Part shown: piece by piece, positions 15,923-27,700 of the stretch
How positions within the stretch are numbered: position 1 is the stretch's first letter
Layout of the letters: the number at the start of each line of letters is the position of its first letter
From: Flavobacterium sp. Root186
GTDB taxonomy: Bacteria > Bacteroidota > Bacteroidia > Flavobacteriales > Flavobacteriaceae
Assembly (NCBI RefSeq): GCF_001428525.1
Contig: NZ_LMHW01000011.1
Span: 124,001-188,000, forward strand
Reading direction: 5' to 3'
DNA length: 64,000 nt
The notes under the pieces: generated by a model
Database searches by the model: none
What the model saw: the letters and a program-made list of their open reading frames with translations, nothing else
What the model was told of the DNA's origin: nothing
Program-made: the position numbers and the translations under genes

Positions 15923-18900
15923 TTAAAGAGTTAGGATTTTTTCTTCGCTGCTAAACATACCTGAAGAGTTTTCAGAAATTACTTTGAAGTGATGGTAGAT
16001 TCTTTCGCCATCTTCATTTTTAATAACTAATTCATCTGTTGATAGTTTAGTCTCCTGCAAAGGCAGATTCACATTAATTTCATTAGATGCTTTCTCGTGA
16101 ATTTTTTCCCAGTTACCTTGATTATTCATTTTATAAAAATGATATTTACCATTGTGAACAGTTTTTTCCCAGCTAAAAATTACTGGTTTAAAGATTTCTC
16201 CGTTTGTTCCGGTTTCAATTCCTGAAGCTTCTAATACGGGAGATTCTGGCGAAACATTATCTGCAATTATGGTTGCGGTAATTTTAGATGGCTGCGAAGG
16301 TGCGTAGTCAATATTAACGATTGTGTTTGTTTCAGTCGAACTCGGATCTGCATATTCGATTTCTTTTGAAACCGTAACGCGGTAAAAAAGACCATCTCCA
16401 AAAGGAACAGATTCCAGATCTTCAAATTCATTATAAACCGTCCATACATTATCAAATTCATTCGATAGTGTATTTTCATCAATTAAAACTTCTTTAACCG
16501 GAGCCATAGTTCTTATCGACTGTGCATCCTGCATTGAAGCTGCACGATAAATATTAATTTTTTTAATGTTGAATTCCGGCTGATAAGCATTTAATTCGAA
16601 TTGAATAGCAGGCTTAATTCCTAAAACCTGATTTTCAAGAATTGGCATAATTCTCTTGATTTCCGGCATTTTAGGCGGAGTTGAAGAAACTAATTTCACA
16701 GGCCCTAAAAGATCACTAAATTCACTAAAGTTCATTTTAATGTCCATTTCGCGAACAGCGTAGAAATAAATACTCTGCGAATTTCCGTCAAGATTGAAAT
16801 CTGTAAATTGCGTTATGTTTAGGTTCTCATTTACGATTTTCATCATTGGTGCAATATCAAAATCGGTATCAGTCGGTTTTAAGGCATGGCCATTTTTATC
16901 TTTAATAGTTTGTTTTTTATTGGTTGGAGTATATTCCGGGCCTTTAATGTGTTCATAAATAACCGGCACTTCCGTTAAAGGAACAAAGGCAGACTGAATA
17001 GCTTGTTCGATAAAATGGACTGCTAAAACAGGATTTTCGACTCCTTTAGAGATTATAACTCGATTTAATGCTGATATCGATGTGATTTCTTCTTCATCGT
17101 CTATTGTTTCAGGCAGTGAATCATTATGCCATCTAATAAAGTCATTGATTAGTTTTATTAATTCTTCATTATCTGGTAATGGGAAACCAAAGCCTTCAGA
17201 ATCATTTTCCGGAAAAATTTTATAATGACCGTCTGTTTCAAGTTCATTAAAATTTAAAAAGTTTTTCCATCTTTCTTTAAAATTAATTTCATCGTTTCCG
17301 CCAAGTTTTTGTAGTTCTTCACGAATCGTATTTATAGTTTCTCTTTCATACAAAACATTTAAGAAACTTTCTTCATTGGCTCTGTAATGTAATGCTCCAT
17401 AAGGTTTATGATCTGGACTGTATCTTGTTTTAAAAGTAAAAGTTGAACGATTGTAAAAATCTGGTCTTGTAGCATAATAACTATCACATTTTATCTCTTC
17501 AGGTTTTACCGGTTTTTCAATTTTAACAGCATACATCGGACTAGGAATACTAATCTTTGATTTGTATTTGAAAGTTGGCCGAACTGCACATGTACTGATT
17601 CCGAAAATAGAGTAGTGTGTACTTTCATTTGCTCTTGGCTGAATATTTTGTTCATTAATTCCAGATGCAGAATCTGCGTACAGGTAAACTTTATAACTAG
17701 GGTAGTAGTTTACCTCTTGCTGTCCGATAATGATTTCATTATAATTATCATCCATTATCTGATTCACATAATCTCCTAATTTGAAATCGGTATCATTAAT
17801 ATATAAAACTAAGTCTCCTGTTTCACCAATATTTTCTGTTCGAAAAACTTTAAATTCTTTTCGTGATTCTACAGGAACTGTACTTCCAGATTTTACAGCA
17901 CTTTTTCTAAACAAACGAACAATACCATTAGACCATTCTACAGAATTTTCGTTTCCGGTTTTGAATTGAGGATGTTGAGGTAAATTAAAACCTGGGAAAG
18001 TTATTTTGTATAATCCTAAGTGTTTTTCTACTAGCTGTTCCTCTACAGCTAATGGAATAGGATCTTCGTTTTCATCTAATTTATATGTTCCATCTGCATT
18101 CATTTCATAAGTTTTTTCCAAAACTCTTTCAATTACAGCAGGTTTAAAGATTCCTCTTGTTTTTTCTAGTTGTAAATCGTTTGTGTTTTCGCTTTTTGGC
18201 TGAATAACTTCACGATGAATCTCATTAAGATAAGCTGGGTATTCAACTTTAAAATCAATTCCCGGTTTATGCCAGTTACAAGATGACTGCATATTTTGTA
18301 CCAGAGTACACAATCTGTTTTCAGGAATCTGAATTGATTTAATTTGATCAGAATCTATTGTGGCATCTCCATCTGCATGAACACTGTCACTAACTTCTTT
18401 TTTCAATACTTCAATTAGTGCGTAATCAAATACTACATCAAGACCTGTTGTTTTGGTGAAAACTTCAATATTTTTAACAACATAATTTTGATCTCCAATA
18501 GTCAGGATTCCCCCATCATACCTTTCTTTGTTGTCTTTTGTTAATGAGATTTTAATTTGTTCACCACTGCTTAAGATTTTATATTCTTCAATTCTGACAA
18601 TTGAAGTCAAATTATCTGTACCATTATCAATAACGCTTTTGATAGCAGCATATTCAACTTCTGGAAGTCCGTCTTTGTAATACAGTTTAAAATGATCTGC
18701 AAATATTTCTTCACTATCAGGATAAATGCTGTTTATGTCATCTTTTGTTTCTTCAACTGACATTCCTGTTGGAACGGTATAATTTACCAATTCCTGAGCC
18801 GAGTAATAATCGAACAAGATTCTGACTAATGTTTTATCATCTCCTGTAATCTTGTCAAGAAGTTCTTGTTCAGAAGCTGAAGTAAACATTAGCGGACTTT

Positions 18901-21700
18901 CTTCTGTAATTAAAAGTGAGTTGATATTACTTGGCGGCATTAAATTGTTTGCCGGTTTGATATCTGATTTAATACTTATTTGTCTTCCTGTTGTTGCTCT
19001 GGAGAAAATATTAACACCATATCCTTGATAGATATAGTTTTTTTTACCTACTTCTTTCTGACGTATATTTATAATTGATTTTCCAGATTCAGGAATAATA
19101 ATTGGAACTGACTCATAATTCAATTCCTCAAGATTTTTATTGACATTCTTGTATTCTAAATCATGCGACAATTCAGGTTTTACCCAATTGTCATGCAGCT
19201 CTTCAACTTTATAATCAACTCCTACGTAAACAGGAAATGTAAAAGTGCTTCCGTCATATTCCACCGGAGATTTAAAGAAATCTTTATAGTCTTTACTAAC
19301 GTCATAATCCATGACATCATCCATAAATAAACTTACATATCTTTTCTTTCCATCAAAACTGTATCCTTCCGGATCTGTAATGTTTGCAGTCTGACTTTCA
19401 TCAGAATCCATATTTAATCCTGGAACAATTTTATTTAATTGTACAGGAAGAGACTGACGTTCTGTATTTAAAGATGTTGGAATACTCATAGAAAGATGTT
19501 GTCTTTCAGTTGCTCCCGTGCCATCCAAATCACCCAAAGTCGTATATTCTGTTAGATAAATAAATTCTCCAGAAAGAACTTCATTATCCATATCAATGCA
19601 TCCCAGGCCTAACATACGCGCAATATGGTAATCATTTGCAGCAATGTTTAAAAGATCCAGATAAGATATTTGTGTGAATCTTTCATCTTCTAATTGTTCT
19701 TCTGTTGGAGTTTTTCCAGCATCAAGATCTCCAAAATTGATTATTTCTGAAGCAGTTGGATTATTTGGTTTAGTGCTTAATGCGAGATATTGATTGACAA
19801 TTTGTTTAATATTTTTGTCTCCTTTATCATTTTCATCTGTTGTTCTATTCCATTTATTTTTATAGTTAGCAATATTTACATAATCGTCATCATTATATTT
19901 TAACCATTTTCCGTGAACGGCATTTAGTTTTGGTTCTAATTGTTCAAAGACCTTAGTATCGTCATCGCTTAGTGCATACTTTCCTTTTAAAGTCCAGTCC
20001 CCATTTGTATTAGCCTGAGTAATAAAATCGGAGTAAAACTCAAAACTTATTGAATGTAAGAGACATTTATCAGCTTTCAATCGAATGCTTCTTCCGTTTT
20101 CAGAAACTAAACGAATATTGTCTATTTGAGATGAAGAATACGTTTTACGATTTGAAACTCTTTTTTCTGCAATAAAATTATTTTCTGCAACAGATAAAGT
20201 TTCTAATCTTACTTTGCTCGAAGTGTTTACAGATGAAAAGTTCAATTCAGCGGCAAAAAACAATTCAGATTTATTTTCAATTTCGATCAAATTATTTCCA
20301 TAAGCCTGAATAAAATCAGCAGGATTAACCAGTGGATCTATAGTCAGTTTAACTAATTTATATTTTGTTGTATTATGAAAAGTAACATAAATTGATCTCG
20401 TTGAATTAGCAGGTTTATAAATCCATAAAGCTTTATGATTATCGACAACATTTGGTTTTTGGCTTAAATCTAAAACATGAGTTTTCCTGATGTAAGGAGC
20501 TCTGTAGACTTTAACGAAGTCATCAGGTTTATTAAAATTAGATACCGTACCCGTATATAAATCTCCTTTGGGAAGATGTTTGTCGCCTAATTTGCCAGCA
20601 AGCATCCATCGAAGGTGAATTCCTTTTGTACTGTCAACTCCTCGTGAGCCGGCAGCTGCAATTTGCAAATAAGTAGACTGCAGATTTGTTTTTGACGAAT
20701 CAATATCAATTACAGCAGATTCTTTACCAACATTAAAGTTAATGCTGAAGCCCAAAGGATTTTTAACATTATTCAAAGAAATAAGAGCAGGGAAATTTCC
20801 AAGAGCTAATGGTTTTCCTTCAATTTGAATAGCAGTTTCAATCTGAGCCGATCCGGGAATTGTAACAGCATTTTGAAGTTTAAAAATTAAACCATTTAAA
20901 CTGCTTTTCTCATGAATTCTTGTTCCTGCACTTAATGTAAGCGCAACGCGGCTTTTGTTTCGAAGAATTAAACTTCCGGCTCCTTCCTTTACTTTTTTAC
21001 CTTTCTTTAAAACAGGATAAGTAATTTTATTTTCGATAATACTTACATTCGAAATACAGCCCGTTTGAGCAGTAGATAAATCAGTAATAAGCTGATTTAA
21101 TTCTGTGCCTAAAGTGCTGAAATCAGGAACTCTGATATAATCAGATTCTAATGCTGAAGTTCTGTTGTCTTTTAATTTTGGTACTCTGCCTAAAAAAGTA
21201 TTTAATGGTGTAATTAACTCGTTAACATTATCTGTTGTACTCGTAACACCATAAACGAAAACCTGCGATTTTAGATTTAACTCAGTAAATAGATTTTTTA
21301 AGAATTGAGAATTATTTACCTGAAGACCATCTGTTACAACAAAAACAATATCGGGAGTAACAGCCAGATTCTTAGCAGCATTTAAACCAGATGCCCAATA
21401 ATCAGATTGAATGTAGGCTCGACCATTTCCAAACAAATTAATCCAGTTTAAGAAATCTTGTTGGTTATCGGCAATTCTTTTCTGGATAACATTATCGGAT
21501 CTAACAGCAGTATCGCTGTTAGACATTCCGATTAATGAAAGTGAGATGTTGCTTTGAGCCTGAGAATTGATAAATGAAGTCAGCCCGCCTCTAATCTGCT
21601 GTGCTTCATTGGAGCTAATCGAACCCGATTCGTCAACAACGATTGCTATATATTTTTCGCAGCCGGAGAGTTGGCTTGCCTGAAGATTTATAGAACTCAT
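15923..21700 (-). CDS. Giant von Willebrand factor A protein (1925 aa)
   Basis: Residues 13-190 are a VWA domain with the metal-site motif Asp23-Glu-Ser25-Gly-Ser27 (VVDESGSIS) and a later VVTDGLQ. Near residue 360 comes a KGIHLRWMLAGKLGDKHLP segment, which I associate with large uncharacterised multidomain bacterial proteins. Thereafter the chain is a series of beta-rich domains, including FN3-like units after about residue 1700 (KIFNPVIFSW-type strands). There is no signal peptide, membrane helix or T9SS sorting domain, so export by a conventional route is not evident. It follows the 2459-aa gene by 14 bases in the same operon; VWA domains usually mediate protein-protein assembly. Confidence 0.7.
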   Translation of the reverse strand: MSSINLQASQLSGCEKYIAIVVDESGSISSNEAQQIRGGLTSFINSQAQSNISLSLIGMSNSDTAVRSDNVIQKRIADNQQDFLNWINLFGNGRAYIQSDYWASGLNAAKNLAVTPDIVFVVTDGLQVNNSQFLKNLFTELNLKSQVFVYGVTSTTDNVNELITPLNTFLGRVPKLKDNRTSALESDYIRVPDFSTLGTELNQLITDLSTAQTGCISNVSIIENKITYPVLKKGKKVKEGAGSLILRNKSRVALTLSAGTRIHEKSSLNGLIFKLQNAVTIPGSAQIETAIQIEGKPLALGNFPALISLNNVKNPLGFSINFNVGKESAVIDIDSSKTNLQSTYLQIAAAGSRGVDSTKGIHLRWMLAGKLGDKHLPKGDLYTGTVSNFNKPDDFVKVYRAPYIRKTHVLDLSQKPNVVDNHKALWIYKPANSTRSIYVTFHNTTKYKLVKLTIDPLVNPADFIQAYGNNLIEIENKSELFFAAELNFSSVNTSSKVRLETLSVAENNFIAEKRVSNRKTYSSSQIDNIRLVSENGRSIRLKADKCLLHSISFEFYSDFITQANTNGDWTLKGKYALSDDDTKVFEQLEPKLNAVHGKWLKYNDDDYVNIANYKNKWNRTTDENDKGDKNIKQIVNQYLALSTKPNNPTASEIINFGDLDAGKTPTEEQLEDERFTQISYLDLLNIAANDYHIARMLGLGCIDMDNEVLSGEFIYLTEYTTLGDLDGTGATERQHLSMSIPTSLNTERQSLPVQLNKIVPGLNMDSDESQTANITDPEGYSFDGKKRYVSLFMDDVMDYDVSKDYKDFFKSPVEYDGSTFTFPVYVGVDYKVEELHDNWVKPELSHDLEYKNVNKNLEELNYESVPIIIPESGKSIINIRQKEVGKKNYIYQGYGVNIFSRATTGRQISIKSDIKPANNLMPPSNINSLLITEESPLMFTSASEQELLDKITGDDKTLVRILFDYYSAQELVNYTVPTGMSVEETKDDINSIYPDSEEIFADHFKLYYKDGLPEVEYAAIKSVIDNGTDNLTSIVRIEEYKILSSGEQIKISLTKDNKERYDGGILTIGDQNYVVKNIEVFTKTTGLDVVFDYALIEVLKKEVSDSVHADGDATIDSDQIKSIQIPENRLCTLVQNMQSSCNWHKPGIDFKVEYPAYLNEIHREVIQPKSENTNDLQLEKTRGIFKPAVIERVLEKTYEMNADGTYKLDENEDPIPLAVEEQLVEKHLGLYKITFPGFNLPQHPQFKTGNENSVEWSNGIVRLFRKSAVKSGSTVPVESRKEFKVFRTENIGETGDLVLYINDTDFKLGDYVNQIMDDNYNEIIIGQQEVNYYPSYKVYLYADSASGINEQNIQPRANESTHYSIFGISTCAVRPTFKYKSKISIPSPMYAVKIEKPVKPEEIKCDSYYATRPDFYNRSTFTFKTRYSPDHKPYGALHYRANEESFLNVLYERETINTIREELQKLGGNDEINFKERWKNFLNFNELETDGHYKIFPENDSEGFGFPLPDNEELIKLINDFIRWHNDSLPETIDDEEEITSISALNRVIISKGVENPVLAVHFIEQAIQSAFVPLTEVPVIYEHIKGPEYTPTNKKQTIKDKNGHALKPTDTDFDIAPMMKIVNENLNITQFTDFNLDGNSQSIYFYAVREMDIKMNFSEFSDLLGPVKLVSSTPPKMPEIKRIMPILENQVLGIKPAIQFELNAYQPEFNIKKINIYRAASMQDAQSIRTMAPVKEVLIDENTLSNEFDNVWTVYNEFEDLESVPFGDGLFYRVTVSKEIEYADPSSTETNTIVNIDYAPSQPSKITATIIADNVSPESPVLEASGIETGTNGEIFKPVIFSWEKTVHNGKYHFYKMNNQGNWEKIHEKASNEINVNLPLQETKLSTDELVIKNEDGERIYHHFKVISENSSGMFSSEEKILTL

Positions 21701-21714
21701 TTTTTTCTTGTTTT

Positions 21715-24700
21715 TTAAAGATTTGTATTTTCTAATTCTGATAGTTGAACCTCTATGTTTTGCTTGTCAATAGATTCTGTTAATGCTGTTCCTCCATTTT
21801 TCCACATTCTGTAATCAAATTGGATATTTAAATTATCCTTTGGAATTATTTTGTCACTATGCATAATTAAAGCCTGTGAATAATCTTTTGAATGCAATAC
21901 CGTGTAATCAGCTTTAAGATTTCCTAGTTCATCAACTACTATAATTGAATCTTTGATCTCTTCTAAAGGCATTTTCGGAATATTAAATGGCTCCGGATTA
22001 CGAACTAAAAGAGCGATGATATTACCAGTATTTGTGTCGATAATTTTATTAACCTCCGAATTTTGTGCCGGATCAAGAGGAGACATTTTTAAGATTCCTT
22101 CAATTGCACGGTCAAATGAATGCTGATATTTTGTTACCAATGCATCACTTAAATTGTTTTGTTGATTAGCGATTACATCATGTAAAGCATTAATTTGATC
22201 CTGAACTAAATTAAGTTTGACATCATACAATGCTCTATGCGACTGATCTTCATTTAAATAATAACTTTCGATTTGTTCTTTGAAATCTTTGTAACGGGAA
22301 GTCTGGAAGCCGAATTGATGTATCAATACGTTTTTACTTTCGCTGGTAGTTCCATGCTGTGCGTCATCAAAAAAGTTGTTTACTAAAACCGTATAAAGTT
22401 TAGAAGGTTTTAAATCAATTAATTCTACTTCGTATCTATATGATTTTGGTTTTAAAGGCTGTCCCCAATGTAAACTGCATCTCATTGCTGATTTATCAGT
22501 AAGAATGTTGTTTATTAATTGAATGCCTAATGGGATTCTAGGATCGTTATCGTCTTTCCATTCGTCAATTTCTTCATTCGGTTTTGGATATGCTATTTCT
22601 TCATTTTTAAACGGATATTCGATAAGCAAATCAGTCAGCGGATCTTTAATAAAAAGATTTAATTTTCCTTTTATTTCAGGTATTTCTTCATTATTATAAG
22701 GTCCCCAATCCTTAAACATGTGATAGGCATAAGGATTTGTAAAAAACAAAGAAACTTTACATTGTTGATTTCCATAAAAAGCAGGTTTCGACTGCAATAA
22801 ACTTCCATCAGCATTTGGGTAAGAACGGTTATAATCTAAGTATTGTCTTAATGAAGTCAGTGGAGATTTCGATAACTCAGTCAATTCGTTTTTAACTGGC
22901 GGCAGTTCAGTAGGATTTACTGGTTTATCGGGAACCGGATAATGACCTACAGGGCCTAAAGTTTTAAATCCATAGAAATAATTAAAATCTTTTGTGTCTT
23001 TGTCATCTACTGTGTCAGTTAAAGTGAAGTCTAAACAATACGTTGTATTTGGTCTCCAGATTGGCTGAACAGTATTTTCTACTGCCGTTTTCATTGCTTC
23101 TCGATCGTCTTCTACAGCTTCTATTTGAGGAATGGTTGTATTATGGAAATAACTTTCTTTACTCAGCCATTCAATACTTTGAACCGAAGTTGTATAATCT
23201 AACTCAGGATCTTCTTCAGAATTTCCGTTAGAGCAAATCATCTCATTAACCGAAATTAATTTTGAGTTTTTAGGAGCTTTTGTATAATTTACTTTTTCAA
23301 CTAATGTAACTGTTGTTAAACTTGTCATTTCTGTTGTTAGAGCTGATGCAGAAGTTGTTATGGTAACAGTTTGCTCAGGATATAAAGAACAATTATCAAA
23401 CTGATCTGTAAACAAGGAGAAATAAACTCCTTTTTCTTTTGGTTTAGATGAAAGCATAAGAATTTCATTTTCAGAAGGTTCATTTTGAAGATGAATGATC
23501 GATGCGTTTTCTAGGTTATTTCCTCTTTTAATTAATCTTGTAAGTGCTAATGCTGAACTGAATACGAATAAATGCTGTTCGTTATAAGCAACAATCGAAT
23601 TATCTGCCAGAGTACTGTTTGATAAATAAATTGGAGAATTAAAAACAGCATCCTGTTTTACAATATCTAATGAACTTGCTGTGATTTGAGCTAAACCAAA
23701 TTTTTCATTTGAGAACTTAACCGTTATTAAAACCTTTCCGTTTGCAATGACAGCATCAATAATTTCAGATACAGAAGCATCAGAAATAACTTTTGTCTCC
23801 ATTACAGAAATTGCATTTGTACTGGTATTAAGTTGGATACGAATAATTTTTCTATCTTTCGTAACCAAACTAAATTCAGTAGCATTATGCTGCAGAACAT
23901 TAATTGCAGTTCCATTGATTGTCGCACGCTTAATAAGAGCACGATTGGTTCCGTTAACCCAATTAATCTGTGTTTCAGTTTCTAATGCATTAATCCAAAG
24001 CAATTCGTTATTTGCAAGAGACAAGATTTTATTAAATCCTAAAGAATAACTGTTTAAATATTGCACTCCGGAACTTAAATTCAATTCATCATCAAGCTCC
24101 GTAACAGCCATCGCAGCGATAGGAGATTCGCAGCCAATAATAAGATCAAAATCAATAATAGCTTCTCCAATTCCTTTACATTGTTTCGCATTCAGTGCCT
24201 GAGTGATTAGTAAATTACCATTTACAACCTGCATTGAAGTAACAACTCCATTCAATAAACGCTCTCTTAAAATAGCTCCTTTTGAATCAATTTGTAAAAG
24301 AACCGTTGTATCTACTTTTGGATGGAAAGAGATGATGTACGTGTCGTTGAATTTAATTACTTTATCAAATGTATACAGCGTCTTTCCTTTATATCCGTAA
24401 TAATTTGTAAAAGTCAATTTACTTGGTGTACCAGCCGATGGATTATCATTTCCGGCATCAGCTTTTAATCTTGCTAATTCGGCCAATAATGCATTGTAAT
24501 CAGACATAGAGCTTGGTAAAGAGATAGAAACTTCACCGGTTTCGCTGGTATATGTTTCATTAAATAAAGCGGCTATTTCATTTCTAATTTCATAAATGCG
24601 TTTTGCATTAGGAGATAAAGGAATGATAGCAATTTTATCAATTTTAGTTTTTGAAATTGGTTCCGTTTCTTCACTAAATAATTTTATGCTGCTTAACAAT

Positions 24701-27700
24701 TCAGCTTTAGTATAAGTTAAATCATATTCGGCTGTACCACTTTTTGTTTTTCTAAGTTTAATTGGTTCGTATGAAACAAATTTTGAGTTATCTTCAGTAA
24801 TAGCAGTAAAAGCTTTTATGACAACTTCTTTAGCCTGAGTTGTTATTTGGAAAGCTGGTTCAATTGCAGATTCCGGGAAAATAACTTCTAACTGATTCTC
24901 GTTTTTGAAAGACAAAGACTTATTGTAGCCATGCGGGTTTGTTTGTCCCGAAATACTCATAAAATCTAAACCTTCAATTGTATTATCTTCAGTGATTTCT
25001 GAAAGTTCCCCAATCAATTTAAAAAACAAGCCATTAATTTTATCTGCTTCATGTTGAGATGGAACATAATAGCGCAAACCAATTTGTTTATTAAGAAAAT
25101 CAGTGTGTTCTTCTTTAATTCCATCAGAAACACAGAATAATTTAGATGAAGTGATTCCGAATTGCTCCGGAACGTGCCATCCTGGTTCTCCAGCACTTAA
25201 AAATGAAAATGGATTGGTTCCTAATACACGAATACTATCATATTGATCAATTGCTTTCTGCCATTGTGCCCAAGGCAGTTTGCTTAAATCTTCGGTTGTA
25301 TCAATGTTTTTTACAGCTTCAAATGGGTGATAATCTTCCCATGCTGAACCATTCCATGATTTTATTCCAATAGATTTAATAGCATACTGATGCTTAACCT
25401 GACGCAGTTTTCTTCCTGCCTGAGTGCTTACTGGCGGCATCATGTCAGTATAGTTTTTAGCGTCTCCGGTATAACCTCCAATTTTTTGAGACAATTCAGG
25501 ATTTGGCAATAATCCTTTGGCCATTTTAATATCGATGTACGTATCTAAAGGAATTATTTGTCTAATAAGTTCTGCCTTAGGCAATCCATCTTCACCAAAT
25601 TGATTTCCATTATAACCTGTTTCACCTTCTGATTTGAAATAATCAAGAGCAAAAGCTTGATTCGTAAGCATGTGGACACCTTTTACATTTTCTAATGTTC
25701 TGTTGTCTTCTCCATCTCCAACTGTTCCTTTAGGAAGCGGACTGTAAGGTGTACGATCAACAACTCTGTTAATATCCCATTGAATTTCGACTACAAAGTT
25801 TTTACGGACTCTTATAAAACCAATTTTTACGCGAACACTTAACTCCAGTTTAGCATAAATTAAGAATGGTTTAAATGATTCTACAGAGAAAATAGTATCT
25901 AAAACAATCTCGACATTAATGATCCAAAGTTTAATTTGAATACCACCGCCGGCTGTAATATATCCACCCATTTGCGGACGTTTGAACGAAATTTTTCCGC
26001 CAAGTTCCAAATAAGCCCATAATTTTACTTTAGCAGGCCCAAAGCTTTGTTGTAAATTAAAATCTAACCTGGCGCCGGCTTCAATTCCCTGAGCCGAAAG
26101 CATGATAAAAGCTTTAGCAGTAAACAAGGTCAAAATTTCAGCAGTGATTGGGTCTTTTTTAGATCCAATATTTACATACCACGGTTTCTGATTTTTAAAG
26201 AAGAATCCGGCTTCTAATAACGCATGAAGTTTAAAGATCTGTCCGCTGTCTTTCGGAATACTAAAATCTGCTCCCGCTGCCAGTTCTAATGAATCGTCGC
26301 CAAAAGCAACCATTGCAAAGAATGGAGGATTACTAGGATCATCTTCAATAAGTCCTAATCGTCCGGCAACAACATTTAATCCTGCTTCAATATAAAATAA
26401 CGTAGGCAGAGATAATAAAAGCATTGCTCTTAAAGACAATACATGTCCGCCGTCTGCAACGGTTCCAAAAGTAGCTCCGGCTCCAATAGAGAACGGAGAA
26501 TTATACTGCATTGAATCTGGCGGTCCGCTGAATTTTCTAATATTAATACCTGGTTTTGGACTTTTGTAAAACTCATACCAAGAATTGTCTTTTTTCAATC
26601 CTGCAGCTTCTTTTGTCGCCACATATCTAAAACCTAGCAAACCTCTAAAAGCAGAAATAGCGAGGAATCCAAGTGGAATAGGAGTAGGCAGTTCGATATG
26701 AGCATCAATTAAGAATGCCGGATATTTTGGCATAAAACGCATTCCAACACCACCGGAGATTTTTGCTTTTGGCAGTTTTAAACCAACTTCACCTATAAAT
26801 TCCTGTGATTTTCCAGGTTCTGGAAGCGAAATCATACCATTAATGATTGCCATTGCAGAAGCTTCCGTAGCTGTTCCCGGAATAATTAAGTCAACTTCAA
26901 TAGTTTGAATTCTTAGGAAAGATTTTGCTTTACGATCGTCTTCATCATTGCCATCCGTAGGATAGTAAAATTTCACACCTTCTCCACGAGCGTCAACTCC
27001 AAGCGGGTTGATGCTGATTGCACCATCAAAGCCCCAGAAATTATATTTGCGGCCGTTAATTTGGGTAGAACCAAAGTTAATATTGGTAACAGCCATTTGA
27101 ACCGGTCCAAGATTTACAGAAAGACTGATAGGAATAGGAATTGATCCTCCTTCAACTTCAATATTTCCATCGCTGTAAATACGAAGTTTTTCAATGTCAA
27201 ATCCCTGACCTTTCATAAGGTTTCCAATTAAAGAATTTTCAGGGAAAGAAACATGACATGAAGTTCCTATATAAAAGTCATCGTCTTGTTTTCCTAGTTC
27301 GAAACTGTTGAAATCAAATTTTACGAGATCAAATAAATTTGCTGTCGGTTTATTTTCTTTAGGGAATGAAGCGGTAAGATTGAAGTCGCCATCATCTTGT
27401 AAGTGACCTTCAAGATCTATTTTAAAAGCATCGTTGCCCTTTTTGAATTTTTTAATTTCTAAAGCACCCTTGATATTAGAACCAATTACTTTGTTTTGTT
27501 TAAATGAAATATCAAACTTATTGAAACCAATTTTGAAGCCTTTTTCTGCAGACCCAATTGTTTTCCAAAGCGTATTGTCATATAACTCCAATAAAAAGTT
27601 TTGATAATCTTTAGCAGTTGTAAAAATATACGTTGTAGAAGCTTCAATAGGCGAAACTACTGAAGAAAGTGTTGTTAAAGATAAAGGGTAGTCAAAAGCA

